A stretch of 64,000 nucleotides of DNA from Agaricus subrufescens. Taxonomy: Eukaryota; Basidiomycota; Agaricomycetes; Agaricales; Agaricaceae. Location of the stretch: contig CM057057.1 in the NCBI GenBank assembly GCA_029945375.1, positions 4,836,001-4,900,000 of the forward strand. Reading direction: 5' to 3'. Shown in pieces: positions 12,483-24,418 of this stretch (within the stretch, counting starts at the first letter, position 1; the number at the start of each line of letters is the position of its first letter). Under the pieces are notes generated by a model. The model searched no databases, was not told the origin of the DNA, and was given only the letters and a program-made list of their open reading frames with translations. The position numbers and the translations under genes are program-made.

Positions 12483-13169
12483 TGTGTACGAGAGAGTGTG
12501 GAGGATGTAAGGAGGGCGGGTGGACGGGGTCGATGAATGAAAAGGAAAGCAGAAACGCAAAAAAGTCTTGCGACAAGATTAACGCGTTGTTGTAAGCGAA
12601 TATAAGATCGAGAAGGGCCTTGACGGGCTTTGGGGGTGCCGCTGGAGCGTCGAGAGTCGAGAGGGTCTGCTTCGCGGGGGCAAGAAAAAGCCGACGAAGA
12701 GTCGGGCAGGGCGGTTCTGGATGATCCGAGGCGCGCGAGCGTGCAGGAGGGCCAGAAAGCGGGGGGCAGCGGGGGGCGAGGAGGGGGGCGGAGGAGGACG
12801 TGCAGCCAGGCGTGGTGGTTGCAGACAACCAGCGAGTCGCTCACGGCTCCGCTAACCCTCTGGTCACATCCTGACAAAGCATGTCACGCCCCCGGCCTGC
12901 TCACCCCAAATCTGCATCGGACCTCGCCCCACGCCGCCGCTCTCCGGCGTCCGGGCTGTGTGTGCGCGCGTGCATCCGACTGTGCGCCCGGCTCGTGGTC
13001 TGGGCCCGACCGGGCAGCATCGGCGGCCCCGCACCCGTGTTTGCGCCTGTTTATCTTCTTCCCCGAGCACGGGCGCTTTTCGGCGCTGCGCCGTGCTGAG
13101 TCAGCAGAGACCCTGGTGTAAGCTAGTGGGCCATATAAGCACAGAATCTCTTGAACCACCACCTCCATC
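12483..13169. promoter_or_regulatory. Divergent promoter region between RPB1 and VPS27
   Basis: This is 687 bp between the RPB1 start (minus strand) and the VPS27 start (plus strand). It is GC-rich and CpG-rich. Several overlapping open frames run through it on both strands, but none has recognisable homology and I treat them as composition artefacts. It must hold both promoters and 5' leaders. I see no clear TATA box, except the weak ATATAAG at 13133-13139, about 30 bp before the VPS27 ATG. Confidence 0.5.
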
Positions 13170-15513
13170 ATGTCTGGCATCGGCTCCTGGCTCTGGGGCA
13201 CCTCCCAGATAGACGACGCAGTTGGTCAGTTGAAGGCAGTGCTCTCCGTCTCCAGTCCGCGCTCACCGTGTTCCCCAGAGAAGGCGACTTCAGAGCTCCT
13301 GCCCTCAGGCTCGGAGGACATCGCCCTCAACCTCGAAATATGCGATCAGATACGCTCCAAGTCTGCCCCGGCGAAGGACGCAATGCATGCATTGAAGCGT
13401 CGGCTGAACCACAAGAATCCAAATGTCCAACTCCTCGCTCTCGGGGTACGTACGCCTCTCCCTAGACAACAAGGAATAGCCCTACAAACCATTCCTCAGC
13501 TTACAGATACCTGCGTCAAGAATGGCGGTGACCATTTCCTCGTCGAAATTGCCTCTCGAGAATTCATGGACAATCTTGTGTCGATCCTCAAGATTCCCGC
13601 CCTTAACCACCAAGTCAAAACCACCATCCTCCGATTGATACAGAACTGGAGCACTGCATTCGAAGGGAGATATACTCTAGCATATGTCAGCCAGGTCTAC
13701 AAGTCTCTCCAAAGCGATGGTGCGCAAATATTGTCCTTTCTTTTCCTCACATATCAAACGTATACTTAGGGTTCAAATTTCCTCCCAAGGACGCCGCGGT
13801 CGCTAATTCTGCCATGGTGGACACGCAGACGGCTCCCGAATGGATAGACTCGGATGTTTGTCTGCGCTGTCGGACTGCGTTTACTTTCACAAACCGAAAG
13901 CATCATTGCCGAAACTGCGGTCAAGTATTTGATCAACAGTGTTCTTCAAAATCCCTTCCCTTACCCCATTTCGGCATCACTCAAGAGGTTCGTGTTTGCG
14001 ACGGTTGCTACAACAAATTGACCCGCAAAGCAGATAAAGTGTTCGTATACCTCCTTTTATATACTATCATCCCCTCTAACGACACCTTAGTGATAAGCGT
14101 CACCGTTCCGCACACAGTGTCCCCAATCCCTCTCGACACAGGAATGGTCAGGAGCTAGCAGATGCTGAACTCCAACGCGCAATCGAACTTTCTCTACAAG
14201 AGTCCAACAAGTCCCGCGGTTATACTCCATCCTACTCCACCCCGTCAAGCTGGCAACCCCAGGAACCTCCATTGGTCGACAATAGATATTCAAACCGGAA
14301 GACAAATGTAGATGACGAAGATCCAGATTTGAAGGCAGCGATCGAAGCAAGCTTACGTGAAGCCAATGCACCTCAGCCAAGCGCACCTGTTGAGATGCCT
14401 AGGGTCGAGCAACCGCAATACTCGTCCCAACCTGACTATGCTCAACAACCCTCGTATACTCCGGCGCCAACGCAACCTCCCCTTCCCAAGGTTCCGATTT
14501 ACGATTTGGATGCTCTTGAGACCGACACTATCATGACCTTTAACCAAACTGTGGGACAAGCGGAGGCGAATGGAGGACGGGATCTCTCCAGATATCCCGC
14601 TCTTACGGAGTTGTATGAGAAAGCAAACCATCTCAGACCAAAATTGGCTTTGAGCGTTGATGATGCTGGCCGGAAAGAACGTAAGTGCTCTGATGGTGAA
14701 CGTGTACCCATTGACTCAATATTACTACCAGAAATGCTTTCCGAAATGCACGAAAAATTGTCCGAGGCTGTCAAGTTGTATGATCAGATTCTGACTCAAC
14801 AAGTCATGCATCCCCGTTGGAGAACTTCACGATCACCTCAGCAACAATATCAACAACCTTCACCTCAGAGCCAATGGGCACCATCGCAAACCCCCGTACC
14901 CCAGGCTGCTGGCCCCTCATATCAAGGGCCTTCTGCCCAGTACGCTCCCCAGCCTTCGACAGTACCACAAGTACAACAGGAGTACCATCCACCCTCCACA
15001 CAACCTCAATGGAATTACTCGGGTCAACAACAATCTCCTCAACCGGTTTTATCACCACACATTATGACTTCACCTCCAATGCAACAACACACATCACCAG
15101 TTGTACAAGCTCCTAGTTTTGTACCACTACCCTCGACCACGACAGTTCCTGCACCCATGATCACTCCCGCACCACTTCAACAGCATCAACAGTCCCCACA
15201 AATCGCTCACACTCAAATCGCTCCTTCCTTTTCACCATCACAACAATTCCAAGCCCCACTCAACCAAGGCGCCGCTCTCGGAAGGAGCAACACACTCGCT
15301 CATCCTGGATATCAACCCCAATACCAATCAACGCCATCACCACAACATAATGTCAATATCCATCGACAACAAAGTCTGATGACGAGTCCACCTCCCGCGA
15401 ATTTACCGCAGTTCCCTATGGTACCGACTGCGGCTCCAGTGTTTGATTCGTCGATGCATAACGGGGTTGTTCAGAGTGAACAGAGGAAGGAGGCGATGTT
15501 AATTGATCTGTAA
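13170..15513 (+). CDS. VPS27: ESCRT-0 subunit VPS27/HRS (VHS-FYVE-UIM protein)
   Basis: VPS27 sorts ubiquitinated cargo at the endosome and recruits ESCRT-I. Six exons (13170-13224, 13279-13445, 13500-13719, 13770-14040, 14091-14680, 14732-15513) join in frame to 694 residues. Residues ~1-145 form a VHS domain ([30 protein letters not shown]). The FYVE finger follows at ~165-230: [16 protein letters not shown], then the PI3P-binding basic patch RKHHCRNCG and VCDGCY. Two ubiquitin-interacting motifs are present ([13 protein letters not shown] and [13 protein letters not shown]). A helical segment ([20 protein letters not shown]) precedes a long Q/P/S-rich tail. The tail ends in MLIDL, resembling a clathrin box. 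All introns are 50-54 nt. Confidence 0.95.
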
Positions 15514-16170
15514 TGGTTATTGAAGTTTTATGTTTTTCGTTGGTGCTCGTCATATGTATATTACCTGTTTCTCCCGTGTCAATCGCTGTTTCTTTGTGGC
15601 TCCCTTACTTTTTTTTTACGGGGATTAATATATCTTCTTGATTTTTAACATCGACTGCAAGGAAGTTCAGTGTAACGGTTACCATCATCAAATGGTGATG
15701 CATGATGACTTATAGACCCACGCTGACTCCTCTGATCTCTATGAGTTCATCAAATTTACTCAAACGCGTTTCACATATCGGCGCAAAACGTATCACAATC
15801 AGAACATGCGATCCAAAGATATATACACTGTTCCGAGGACTGCTCACACGCAAGAAAGTTGTTGAACAGAAGCCCAACCGCATCAACTGAAGCGAAATCA
15901 GAAACGGATGCTGAAAGTCAGTTTTCGTACCCCCGAATCCAATTTGGGCAGATTCCAGCCGGGGCGCATAGTTCGACTTCTTAGAATTCAAAGAAGCTTG
16001 TATTCATAAAATTATAAATGAACAATAGGAATTGGAAAGTAGCAGCAATTAACCGACAGAAAGAGAAAGGCATCCAAATATTACAAACATAAAAGTCTGA
16101 ACAAAAAAAAATGCAACAACAAGGGCCGCCGACAAACGATCAAAGTCGTTAGTGCAGTGCGAAACGCAGC
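15514..16170. other. Intergenic region between convergent VPS27 and VPS35
   Basis: This is 657 bp between two stop codons. It contains T- and A-rich stretches (an eight-T run near 15,609 and an A run near 16,105) suited to 3' UTR and polyadenylation signals of both genes. Short open frames on both strands (around 15,700-15,990) show no recognisable homology. I see no other feature. Confidence 0.5.
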
Positions 16171-19100
16171 TCACCGCGTGATCCCCATCTTCAAAAAGGC
16201 ACCCATCACTTCAACTTCGTTCCACCTTGCATCGATATCTGAATTTCCACCTGTCGCCGCTGCCTTTCTCCGCTGAATGTGTAGCAGGGTATTGCGGAAA
16301 TGCCGCGTGATCATCTCAGGCGTCTGGACACCTTCGATTAGGCCAGGAGGAGCACGCTGCGAGGGGTGTACATCGGGTGAGGAGATACTGTCAATACTTG
16401 AAGTGATGAGTTCCACAAGGCTATTGACGAACTTGGGTGCAACCTGTAGTTTTGTTCAATCATGAGAAAAAGGAGTGGAGTGCATATAAAAAAGACATAC
16501 AGCAGGTGCACCATGGTCAAAGTAGTAGAGGTATTGATCGAGGGTATCACAGTATAGTTGAATGGTCACAATTTCCTCAATGGCCGAATTGGCTATTCGA
16601 AGAGATTTTTGGAGACATTCAAGCACTCGCTTGCTGTCCCGATGTGGGTACTATATTGAATCCATTCAGTATACACATATAAAGAGGGAGTGGGATATAC
16701 GGACTGCTTTCGTGGTATTTTCTGAATCGTCCCCTTTCGCTGGTGGTGGTGACTCAGGCTTTTCCTTCTCAGTGTCACCAGACTCCTCCCCGGCAGCTTC
16801 CTGCCACCACAAGTGACTTGCAAGCCCTACAGCAGTCGACTGGTGGCTCTTTTTCAACAGCTTGGCACCGTGTAATGCAGCTTTGGTGATAAGCGTATCA
16901 TAATTGTCGACACCGAAGACCTTGGCACCAGCAAGGGTACCAATAATGAGCGTGATTGCCTGCAGCTGAGCCCGAGATTCCGATATGCTGTCTTCGTAAA
17001 CTGTAAAGGCTTGCACATAGAAGTCATATGTCAAGTCCTCAAAGCCACACTCGTCAGATATCTGTGCCGCCAGAAGGAACAATCGCAGGGCAATTGATGG
17101 TGCTTCCACTTGAGTCGCTAGGATCGATGTGAGTTGTCTGATGAATTTCAAGATAGTCGACACTTTGGTCTGCCATTCGCTCTCCTATGCCCATGATGCT
17201 TCAGTCGAAATACAGAAGGACAGTAAGTTTACTCACCTCCCCCTCTCGGTTCTTATAACGCCGACAAAGTTTGATGGAGGAAGTGATGAGAGCAGGGTAA
17301 GTGAACCGCATTCTATCACCTCCAGTTTCGAAATGTCGACGAGCGATTTGTAGTAACTATTCATGTCAGGGTTTAGGAAAGCAGGGAGATAGGCAAATAA
17401 ACACACCTCGAATTGGGTGTCAAGAGATTCCGCGCGGAAAAGATGGACCATTCGTGCCACCCATCCTTGCTCCTCTGCCATCTCCTCTCTTTCTACAAAG
17501 TATGGTCCGTGCCTTCGCACTTCCCTGGCATGAGCCTGCTGACCATTTGCGGCATTTTGATTAGATGCGAAATCAGATTGGTCCTTGATTAGAACATGAC
17601 AGAGTTCCAAAACACCATCTACATCTTCCGGTGTCTCGATTATTGTTTCGTTCTTGAGGACCGATGATATGATAGAGTGTGCTATTGAACGGCGTGTGGA
17701 AAATAGCTGTCGTGTTAGAAGGGGTACGTAGTTAGGGATGGCGAGTAAAGTAAGGACAGATTGATAAGAATTAATCGGCGCCACAAGCAAAGCTTGGAGA
17801 TTCGATGTCGTTTGTTGAGCATGCAAGTCCGGGCTGCGACATGCGTCAGATCGACAACAGGGAGTTTTGTGAAGCAGACCCACTTTTCACTATATTCCTT
17901 CACCTTTTCAGCAGTGAAGCCGAGAATCTGGTCCACATATTCTAAACGATCGGGATAGCAGCTGACCGACAAATTTGTAAGAGAGACAAAGAGGGCAGTG
18001 ACATCTTGAATTGAGAGATCCGGGCGAGCCTTTGGGATGGGATGAGAACCTGGAGCTTCGATTTAAACACACTCAACTCACCTTGATGAGTTCCACCACC
18101 TGTTGCCAGAAGACTTCAAACAATCGAACATTCTCGGGGACTCCCCTGAATTTGCGAACAGGCGACTCCTCTTTTTCCTTATCCTTTCCCTTCAATTCTA
18201 TGCTAGGAGTTGCAGGAGATCCGGGAACGGATGATTTTTCGAGGCTTTCCGAGGCTGAAGACTCAACAGTCGGTGACGTCGGGGTAGCGGCCCAAGCATT
18301 AGTTTCAGAGGTCGTGGGTGACATCGGGGGTTGTTGATAATTGCCATTTTGCCTGGACTTCTTTTGCTCTTTCACCTTTTCCGCCAGGCGTTTGGCGGCA
18401 GCCTCTTCCTGTCGTTTGGTCTCTTCAGGGTCTTCACTCTCAGCTTCCCTAGCAGCGTACGCCGCTAGCCTATCGATCAGTGCGATCACAATTTGTTTGA
18501 TATTCACTTTCGGGTGAAGTTGAGCGGTAGCTGAAAGGAATGGACCAAGGCTGTGGAGGTGGAATTCATCGGTGAAAACCTAGCTGGGATGAGTGGTGAT
18601 CTTAAAAACTCTCCAATGATAAGATAGCCACCTGAATGACAACCTCCATCAAATATTCCTGGGCGATGACGTCTTTGCAGCTAACAACTTGCTCCAGAAT
18701 GCTCGGGAGAATGGTCTTCTGGTATAGGTCCAAATCTACACCGTCCAGCTGGCTGAGTCGTACAAGATTCGTGCCGACAAGAATACGAAGCTCGCGTCGT
18801 TCCATTTCACGCTTCTCGCGATCCCGAGAATGGCCCTGGTGTTGCAGGCGCACCCAAAGTTTGTTCATTTCGATGAAATTAGTCAGAACGAAAGAGATTG
18901 AGTCTTGTAAACACCCTGTAGGGCTATGTGAGACGTAAGCGGCAGGGTTCGCTGAAATGAATGTATGACGCACCCTGGTTCCATAGCAATGGGTAGATTA
19001 TCCCTCGTCTGCCCACTAAGATAGTGACGCAAAAAGAGACCCCTGATAGGATGTAAAACACCTCTGGACATCTCCATCATATCTTTCATGATTTCCTTGA

Positions 19101-19568
19101 CGGGTGCATCAGGTATCGACATGTAGACGGAGCCGACAGTAATCATGAGGTAGAGACGAGGCACAATATTGCTGGCGTATTGTACAAGTTCATACAGATC
19201 AGCAAGGTGATGCCTGCCTTGGGTATGAGCATCGTAGAGATAATTGGATAGATGACGAAGAGCGTCAAATACAGCCATGTCTGGAAACAACTCAGTAAGA
19301 GTACCTCGAAACTCTGTGCCTACGCACACAACTCATAGTATTGTTTGGGTGAAAGGGAGGAAGTCCTCAGCTCAGAAAGCATCAAGCTAGCACTCTTGAG
19401 AGCATCCATCAGCTGATCCAGTTCCTGAAGACAGAGGTTCATCAGAACCGGAATGTACGATTTAGTGAGATGCTTACAAGGTGCCGCTTCATTTGTTGCA
19501 CCTGAATCTTGACAGTGTTGAGAGCTTCGCTGAGAAGCTTGCCCTCTTCTGGTGCCGGAAGAGCCATC
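16171..19568 (-). CDS. VPS35: Retromer subunit VPS35
   Basis: VPS35 is the alpha-solenoid scaffold of the retromer cargo-recognition complex, retrieving receptors from endosomes. The start at 19568 reads [20 protein letters not shown], followed by [20 protein letters not shown]. The diagnostic Vps26-binding stretch is [24 protein letters not shown] (19 residues of it: [19 protein letters not shown]). Downstream helical repeats include [19 protein letters not shown] and [21 protein letters not shown] charged, Ala/Glu/Lys-rich low-complexity linker follows (18,073-18,507, with [20 protein letters not shown]). The C-terminal solenoid runs down to [11 protein letters not shown] at TGA 16171. About ten short introns are present. 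Its 5' flank merges into the duplicated pheromone region. Confidence 0.94.
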
Positions 19569-19654
19569 GTCGTTGTCTCTGTCGAAGTCAGCGTGCGATT
19601 GAACGGGCTATCCCGCGTCGCGAGCCCAACAACACCGCCCGCAGCTTCGCAGCT

Positions 19655-20830
19655 TGTTTGGCGCTGTGTGTCAGTAGCCTCTGATCGTTGGTCAGCAACA
19701 TTTTAGCTTTCCGAGTCGTTGCCCTGCATCATTGCCAGTTATATACGCTCTGTCTTCTTCGCCTCCAAAGGTGCTGTGTCACGTTCATGGATAAAAAGGG
19801 TGGATAAAAGCGATGTACCACCTTCTGTTTTAACTGGTCATCTCCGTGGAGTTAAGTTCGTATTAGCACCTGTCCAGTTTACCCCAAATAACTTGACGGG
19901 TATTCTGTTCGTGCACAGAAGATATCCCGCATGATCTGGTCAGCCTTGCCGCGTGTTTGTTATTTCTTGAACACAGACAATAGTCGATTCAACGTATGAC
20001 AGCGTGTTAATGGCTCGTTTATGTCACCTGCAGTATATAAAGCATACATGAAGTATACAAATTCAAACAGCTTACGTTGCACGAAAGGTTGATTTTCTGA
20101 GAACCAGTCCGCCTGAAACCCAAAAATAGACACTCAAATCCGAAAAAGGAAGGAGGTAATAGCTATGTCAAAATGATGGCGTTGAGCGCCTATTGTATTC
20201 GATGTACAGATATCATAATGCACAAGCCCACGTTTCCCTTCGTCAGGAACTAGCACCTATTATTGTTTCCAAATTTAATCTGGCTACTATGTCGACAATT
20301 GGAGCGAATCGGAGTGTCCGCCGAGATTCTCCAGTCATGTCAATCAGTACTGTGCGTTGTACGGCTCGTATCAAAATTTCAGACATTCATCCTTCTTCTC
20401 TCACGATAATTAACTCTATCTCACCGAACACTGACACCAATCCAATTGGTGGTTATCAGAAGAGTTCTTTCACTACCTTCTCATGTTCGAAGCACCAAAA
20501 GACAACCGCCGACATGTCTATCCTCACAGGCAAAGAAAAAGGTGGGAGCCCAGATAATAATGTACGCTGTATCGTTACACGTGTGTCATATTTGCCTTCG
20601 GTGTCCCGCTCTATCATGGTAAGCACCGGCTCTGAGGCTCTCCTCTTCCCGGTATCTCGACCATTCACAGGGACGCAGCCGCGTAATAAATCAACAATCT
20701 CCACTACCTTTGACAGTCCGATTTCCAATTGGGAGGCTCAGAATTTCACATGCGTCATTGTACCACCAGTTTCGATTTTCGTCATTGGGTAAATGTGCGC
20801 TGGTTTGACGTACAATTTTACAGTGCTAGA
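19655..20830 (+). repeat. Diverged duplication unit, copy A (pheromone locus)
   Basis: This stretch aligns along most of its length with 21,211-22,465. Shared anchors include GTTTGGCGCT near the left end, GACAGCGTGTTAA (20,001 / 21,597), GGAAGGA-GTAAT (20,150 / 21,760), TTGTCTCCAAATTTA-like runs, TTCTTTCACTAC (20,464 / 22,090) and GAATTTCACATGCGTCATTG versus GGATTTCACGTTGTGTTATTG near the right end. Identity looks roughly 60-70 percent with indels, so the duplication is old. It begins within 90 bp of the VPS35 start codon. It holds the decayed pheromone copy. Confidence 0.7.
20448..20577 (+). pseudogene. Decayed copy of a CaaX mating-pheromone precursor gene
   Basis: Aligned to the intact gene at 22,086-22,220, this copy keeps SFTTF near the start, the central block MSILTGKEKGG (versus TSIPTDEETNGG) and NNVRCIVT at the position of NNAYCVIA. 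The ATG is replaced (QKSS instead of MDS), a 12-nt segment coding ISLF is missing, and the stop after the CaaX box is gone, so the frame runs on. The matching promoter TATA box is also not preserved. A candidate intron downstream (20,619-20,670) sits at the same place as in the intact copy. It lies inside a 199-codon open frame (20,193-20,792) that I regard as fortuitous. Confidence 0.65.
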
Positions 20831-21986
20831 ACGTTATTGTTGTAATTGCGTGTTCCGTATACATATAGTAAGCACAGTCGAACATAAGTCTAAGTATGTG
20901 CGACAGGAGTTAAGGGTTCAAATTTCTTCAGTGCGGAGGCCCATAAAGGAGGTCATGAGATATATAAGTGTCATATCCTCGGATCACTGATCACCATTAC
21001 ACAGTAGCCCTAAGTATCAACAACAATAGTGCTACCGGCGATCTGAAGTCGCGAGTCGTAGGCTGTTACCATCTCTTTTAGGAAAAAAGATATCATTACA
21101 CGAGCTAGCGAGATGTTTAGTTGTTTACATCATGTCATTCCATTTCTGTGCCTGGCTATTGATGGCGTTAATACCTTCTCCGGGAGGCATACCCCTCAGT
21201 TGACCTCGAGGTATGTTTGGCGCTATGTACTAACAGCCTCTGATCATTCATCAACATCTCATCGTTCCCCTGGCTTATTGTCTCATCACCGGGCACTGCG
21301 TGGATGTCATCTGTCAACCGTCAGTCTATGCTCTATTTTCCCTAGCCCCGGCTGCTTCTTTCATACCCGATCATGAGTAGAGAGGGTGGAGTTAAGCGAC
21401 CTCATACCCTCAGCTGGGAATACTATTCATCTGTGTAGAGGTAATACGATGGAGCACACCCAGGAATCTTTTGGCGGTACACGCATTACCTCGAAGAACT
21501 TGATAACTACGCCGGTTGCTCAAAAGACACTTCAGCTGTTCTGCTTGGCTCTACCGTCAGTGTGCTATTTTATGAACAGGGTCAATTGCAACGGATGACA
21601 GCGTGTTAAAAGCTCAGTTTCTGTTGTCTGCAGCATACAAGGTCTGTGAAAGCGCTCAGCTGAAGGCACCCTAACCCCGACAACTTTTTTAACGTGGTAC
21701 ATTGGCTCGCCGAAAAGGCTTACTGGGAGCCAAGAATAGACAACTGAATCCGGAAAAGGAAGGATGTAATGAAAGATGACAGGACGATGTCACTAAGCGT
21801 CTTTTGTCTTCAAGGGCACGTAGTACACGAGTCACACTTTTCTCCGGCAGGAATCAACCCTGGCTATTGTCTCCAAATTTATTCTTCATCAACATCGCTG
21901 CCGGTACTACCTCAACAATAGAGGCGAATCGGGGTGACCGAGGTTCTTCCATGTAAGCTACACTCAAACCACCAGGTAGCGATTCA

Positions 21987-21993
21987 TATAAAG
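21987..21993 (+). promoter_or_regulatory. TATA box of the pheromone precursor gene
   Basis: TATAAAG lies 93 bp upstream of the pheromone ATG, at a plausible core-promoter distance. The aligned position in the decayed copy lacks it. Confidence 0.5.
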
Positions 21994-22085
21994 AACCCAA
22001 GCCTTCATTCCCCTTCTCTCACGATTTTCGTCTGACTCCAATCCACCTTGACTACTCCAACGACAAGTCAATTGATAGTCACCAA

Positions 22086-22220
22086 ATGGATTCTTTCACT
22101 ACTTTCATCTCTCTCTTCTCATCCTCGAAGGTCGAGGACCCAGCTGCTGGCACGTCTATCCCTACAGACGAGGAGACCAACGGCGGGCGAGGTAATAACG
22201 CATACTGCGTTATTGCGTGA
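22086..22220 (+). CDS. Lipopeptide mating-pheromone precursor (CaaX, CVIA)
   Basis: This is a 44-codon open frame, easy to miss by length. It starts MDSFTTFISLFSSS, a start typical of agaric pheromone precursors. An acidic middle follows (IPTDEETNGG, with a possible DEE processing site) and it ends in NNAYCVIA. The final CVIA is a farnesylation CaaX box as in B-mating-type pheromones of homobasidiomycetes, which signal through STE3-like receptors. The mature peptide would be about a dozen residues ending in the farnesylated Cys. A candidate 53-nt intron lies in the 3' UTR (22,250-22,302, GTGAGT...CAG) and is positionally conserved in the dead copy. No STE3-type receptor gene is visible in the window. 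Short length limits certainty, but start, acidic spacer and CaaX fit together. Confidence 0.78.
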   Translation: MDSFTTFISLFSSSKVEDPAAGTSIPTDEETNGGRGNNAYCVIA

Positions 22221-22588
22221 ACCAGCCTTTCATATCCCACATCATCTTGGTGAGTAGCCACTTTCCTGACCCCGCAAAACCGATAACTCAATCGTCCCCC
22301 AGGATACAACCATTTATTCCACCATCACTTTGGGCCACCTTTCGCAAAACAATCTCGGATCGAGAATGTTGGATTTCACGTTGTGTTATTGCACCACTGG
22401 TTTTGAATTTTTTTATTATTTGCATGGGTCAGTCGCAGAATGTGCGCGCCACTTTGACGCACATTCTTGAAGTATTATAGCAAATCTTCGTTTTCTTCGG
22501 CTTGTAGTGTTCTATTAGACCACAAAGCTGCTGCATTATTAGTTTAATTGCATACCCTGTATATATGCATTAGTAGACACACTTTGGA

Positions 22589-24418
22589 TCAGCTTTCATC
22601 TCTGCCAACATAGCAACCAAACTCAGGACTCCAGATATAGTGATGTTCAAGGACGTCCGTTAAAACTTTGAAGGCTTCCACATCAGCAAATGGTGTACCC
22701 GTACGAGGGTCAAGATAAGGCGCAAATTGCCCGGTGATCGCGCACCGTTGCTTGACTCGACCTGTATAATAGCGTTGGTGAGTCATTCAGCACAATAGGG
22801 CTCAGTAAGAAATACCGACCTAAGGGTCGCCCTTTTCCACTGAGTACCTTCAACTCCTCCCATTTTACATGATCTCCGAACATGGCGCTCATCGTATCTT
22901 TCCACTGTGGCTTTGCAATGCCTTCACGTTGATCCGTCTCATGAATAACATAATTTTTTGCCACTTTTTCTATTCGCTCTTCTTCAACGTACTGTTTCGG
23001 TTGAGGTGGCGTAGGTGTCGGTAAGGTTGTGGGCGTAAAAACAGACGAGGGAAAACTGAAACCAGTCACTCCTGTTGTTGTTGTAGGATTAGAACTATAT
23101 ATGCCATACGGATAAGTCGAGGACGTGGGTGGTAATCGGAATCTTGAAAACGTCGGGGCAGTTGACGGCGTCGTTTGACTAGTCGCCGTGGATGTAGAGG
23201 GTACAGGAGGTATTGCCGTAGAGGGTTGACTATTTGTAGTAGTGGTGAACTGAGTATGAGTTGGCGAAGAGTTAAGAGGAGGGGCAGTGACCAATTGGGA
23301 GGTTGACGTTTGCCCAGGAGTAAGTTGGGAACTTGAGTTAGCATGAGGGGTTGAGCCCGAAGCTGAAGGAGCCGCCGCTGCAAGATATTGAAATAGCTGG
23401 GTATAGTACGCGTTGTAGTAGTTCTGATAGGAGGGCGTCACAACTGGTTGTGGCTGAGGGGGTTTTACTTCAACATTGACTTTGAACTTTTCGTCTTCGA
23501 CCTTGCTAACCCAGCGGAGTAGAGGACCTTCGACAGCAGGCATTTTTATGACTCTAGCCTTCTTTCGTTTCTCCTCCTCTACCTTGAGATAGTTCTTATG
23601 CTCTTTGATGTTACCTTCTTCGTTGTCTAGAGCCCTTCGGATGAGCTCTGCTTGGGAGAAAGTCTGGATAGAAGGTTTGAATTTCTTTGGTGCGGAAGCC
23701 TAAGGACAACATGAGTGAATAGAATAAATCACATTCATCGATTGAGTGTAGGTACCTTCTTTTCTCCAGCTTCTCTGGCCCTATTATCAGTAGCACTGGT
23801 ATTCAACATGGTGTGTCTACGCTCGCTCTTTCTCTTTTGCCCAACTCTCCGGGGAAGCTCCTGAACACTTTCACTGGTGGTGTCCATGGCGTCAGATTTG
23901 GGTTTGACGACCGGAGGAGCAACTGCGTGGGGGTTGAAAGTCGCTTTTTGCCTAGCATGTGCAGCAGCAGTCTGTTTCTCCAAGCGAGCTCGTGCGGCCT
24001 ATACGCACAATAAGCCACAATCAATATAGCTGTAGCACTTCATGAGCGTACCCGGCGAGCAGATTTCTCTTCATCATGAAGGATGCCTTCCCCTGCATCG
24101 AGGTCTCCCTGTTCCGCTTCTTCATCCGTACTGGCAAAGTCTGATTCGAACACATCCTCCTCATCTGAGGGTCTATTAGACTCGTTAAAGTAGCAGGTAG
24201 TTGCTTCGACAAACCCTTTTCATTCACGAATTCATTATCGTCGTCCAAGTCTTTGGTAGAATCATCGAGAGCCATCTCCGCCAAAGCGGCCTCCATGCTG
24301 GCTGAGCGTGAGTGGGGTGTCCGACGTTCAAGCCACACGACAGACAACGACTAGAAGGGCAGACTCACCGATTACCAGCGGTGCTCCTGCGCGACCGCCG
24401 AGCTGCAAGACTGTCCAT
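22589..24418 (-). CDS. SWC2: SWR1-complex subunit SWC2/VPS72 (YL1 family)
   Basis: This is the histone H2A.Z-binding YL1 protein of the SWR1 remodeller. The start at 24418 gives MDSLAARRSRRSTAGNR, the YL1 N-terminal motif; splicing to the second AG of the acceptor continues in frame as MEAALAEMALDD. An acidic region (DFASTDEEAEQGDLDAGEG) and a basic region follow, then FSQAELIRRALDNEEGNI, as in the YL1 core. A Pro/Thr/Ser/Gln-rich linker (about 23,050-23,450) is followed by the YL1_C domain: RYYTGRVKQRCAITGQFAPY, then DPRTGTPFADVEAFKVL. It ends GRDES at TGA 22589. It is divergent from the ribosomal protein gene, with only 60 bp between the start codons. Confidence 0.92.

Larger units (their letters stand above)
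21211..22465 (+). repeat. Diverged duplication unit, copy B (pheromone locus)
   Basis: This is the right-hand partner of 19,655-20,830, in direct orientation, separated by about 380 bp. It holds the intact pheromone gene with its TATA box and the candidate 3' UTR intron. The alignment spans promoter, coding sequence and 3' region, so a whole gene with flanks was duplicated in tandem. Confidence 0.7.

Noticed and set aside
12200..13465. Cluster of overlapping open frames (up to 198 codons) upstream of RPB1 and VPS27
   Set aside because: GC-rich promoter DNA gives long chance frames; proteins are Pro/Arg/Ser-rich without known domains and conflict with the two real starts.
20193..20792. 199-codon plus-strand frame in the pheromone region
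   Set aside because: It contains the decayed pheromone copy plus its promoter and 3' flank read through, and crosses the conserved 3' intron; not a real protein.
22217..22480. Second CVIA tetrapeptide downstream of the pheromone gene (about 22,385)
   Set aside because: It is followed by more codons (PLVLNFF), not a stop, lies beyond the 3' UTR intron, and so is not a CaaX end.
19569..22588. Search for an STE3-like pheromone receptor beside the pheromone gene
   Set aside because: No seven-helix open frame or receptor motif is visible on either strand in this interval or the rest of the window.
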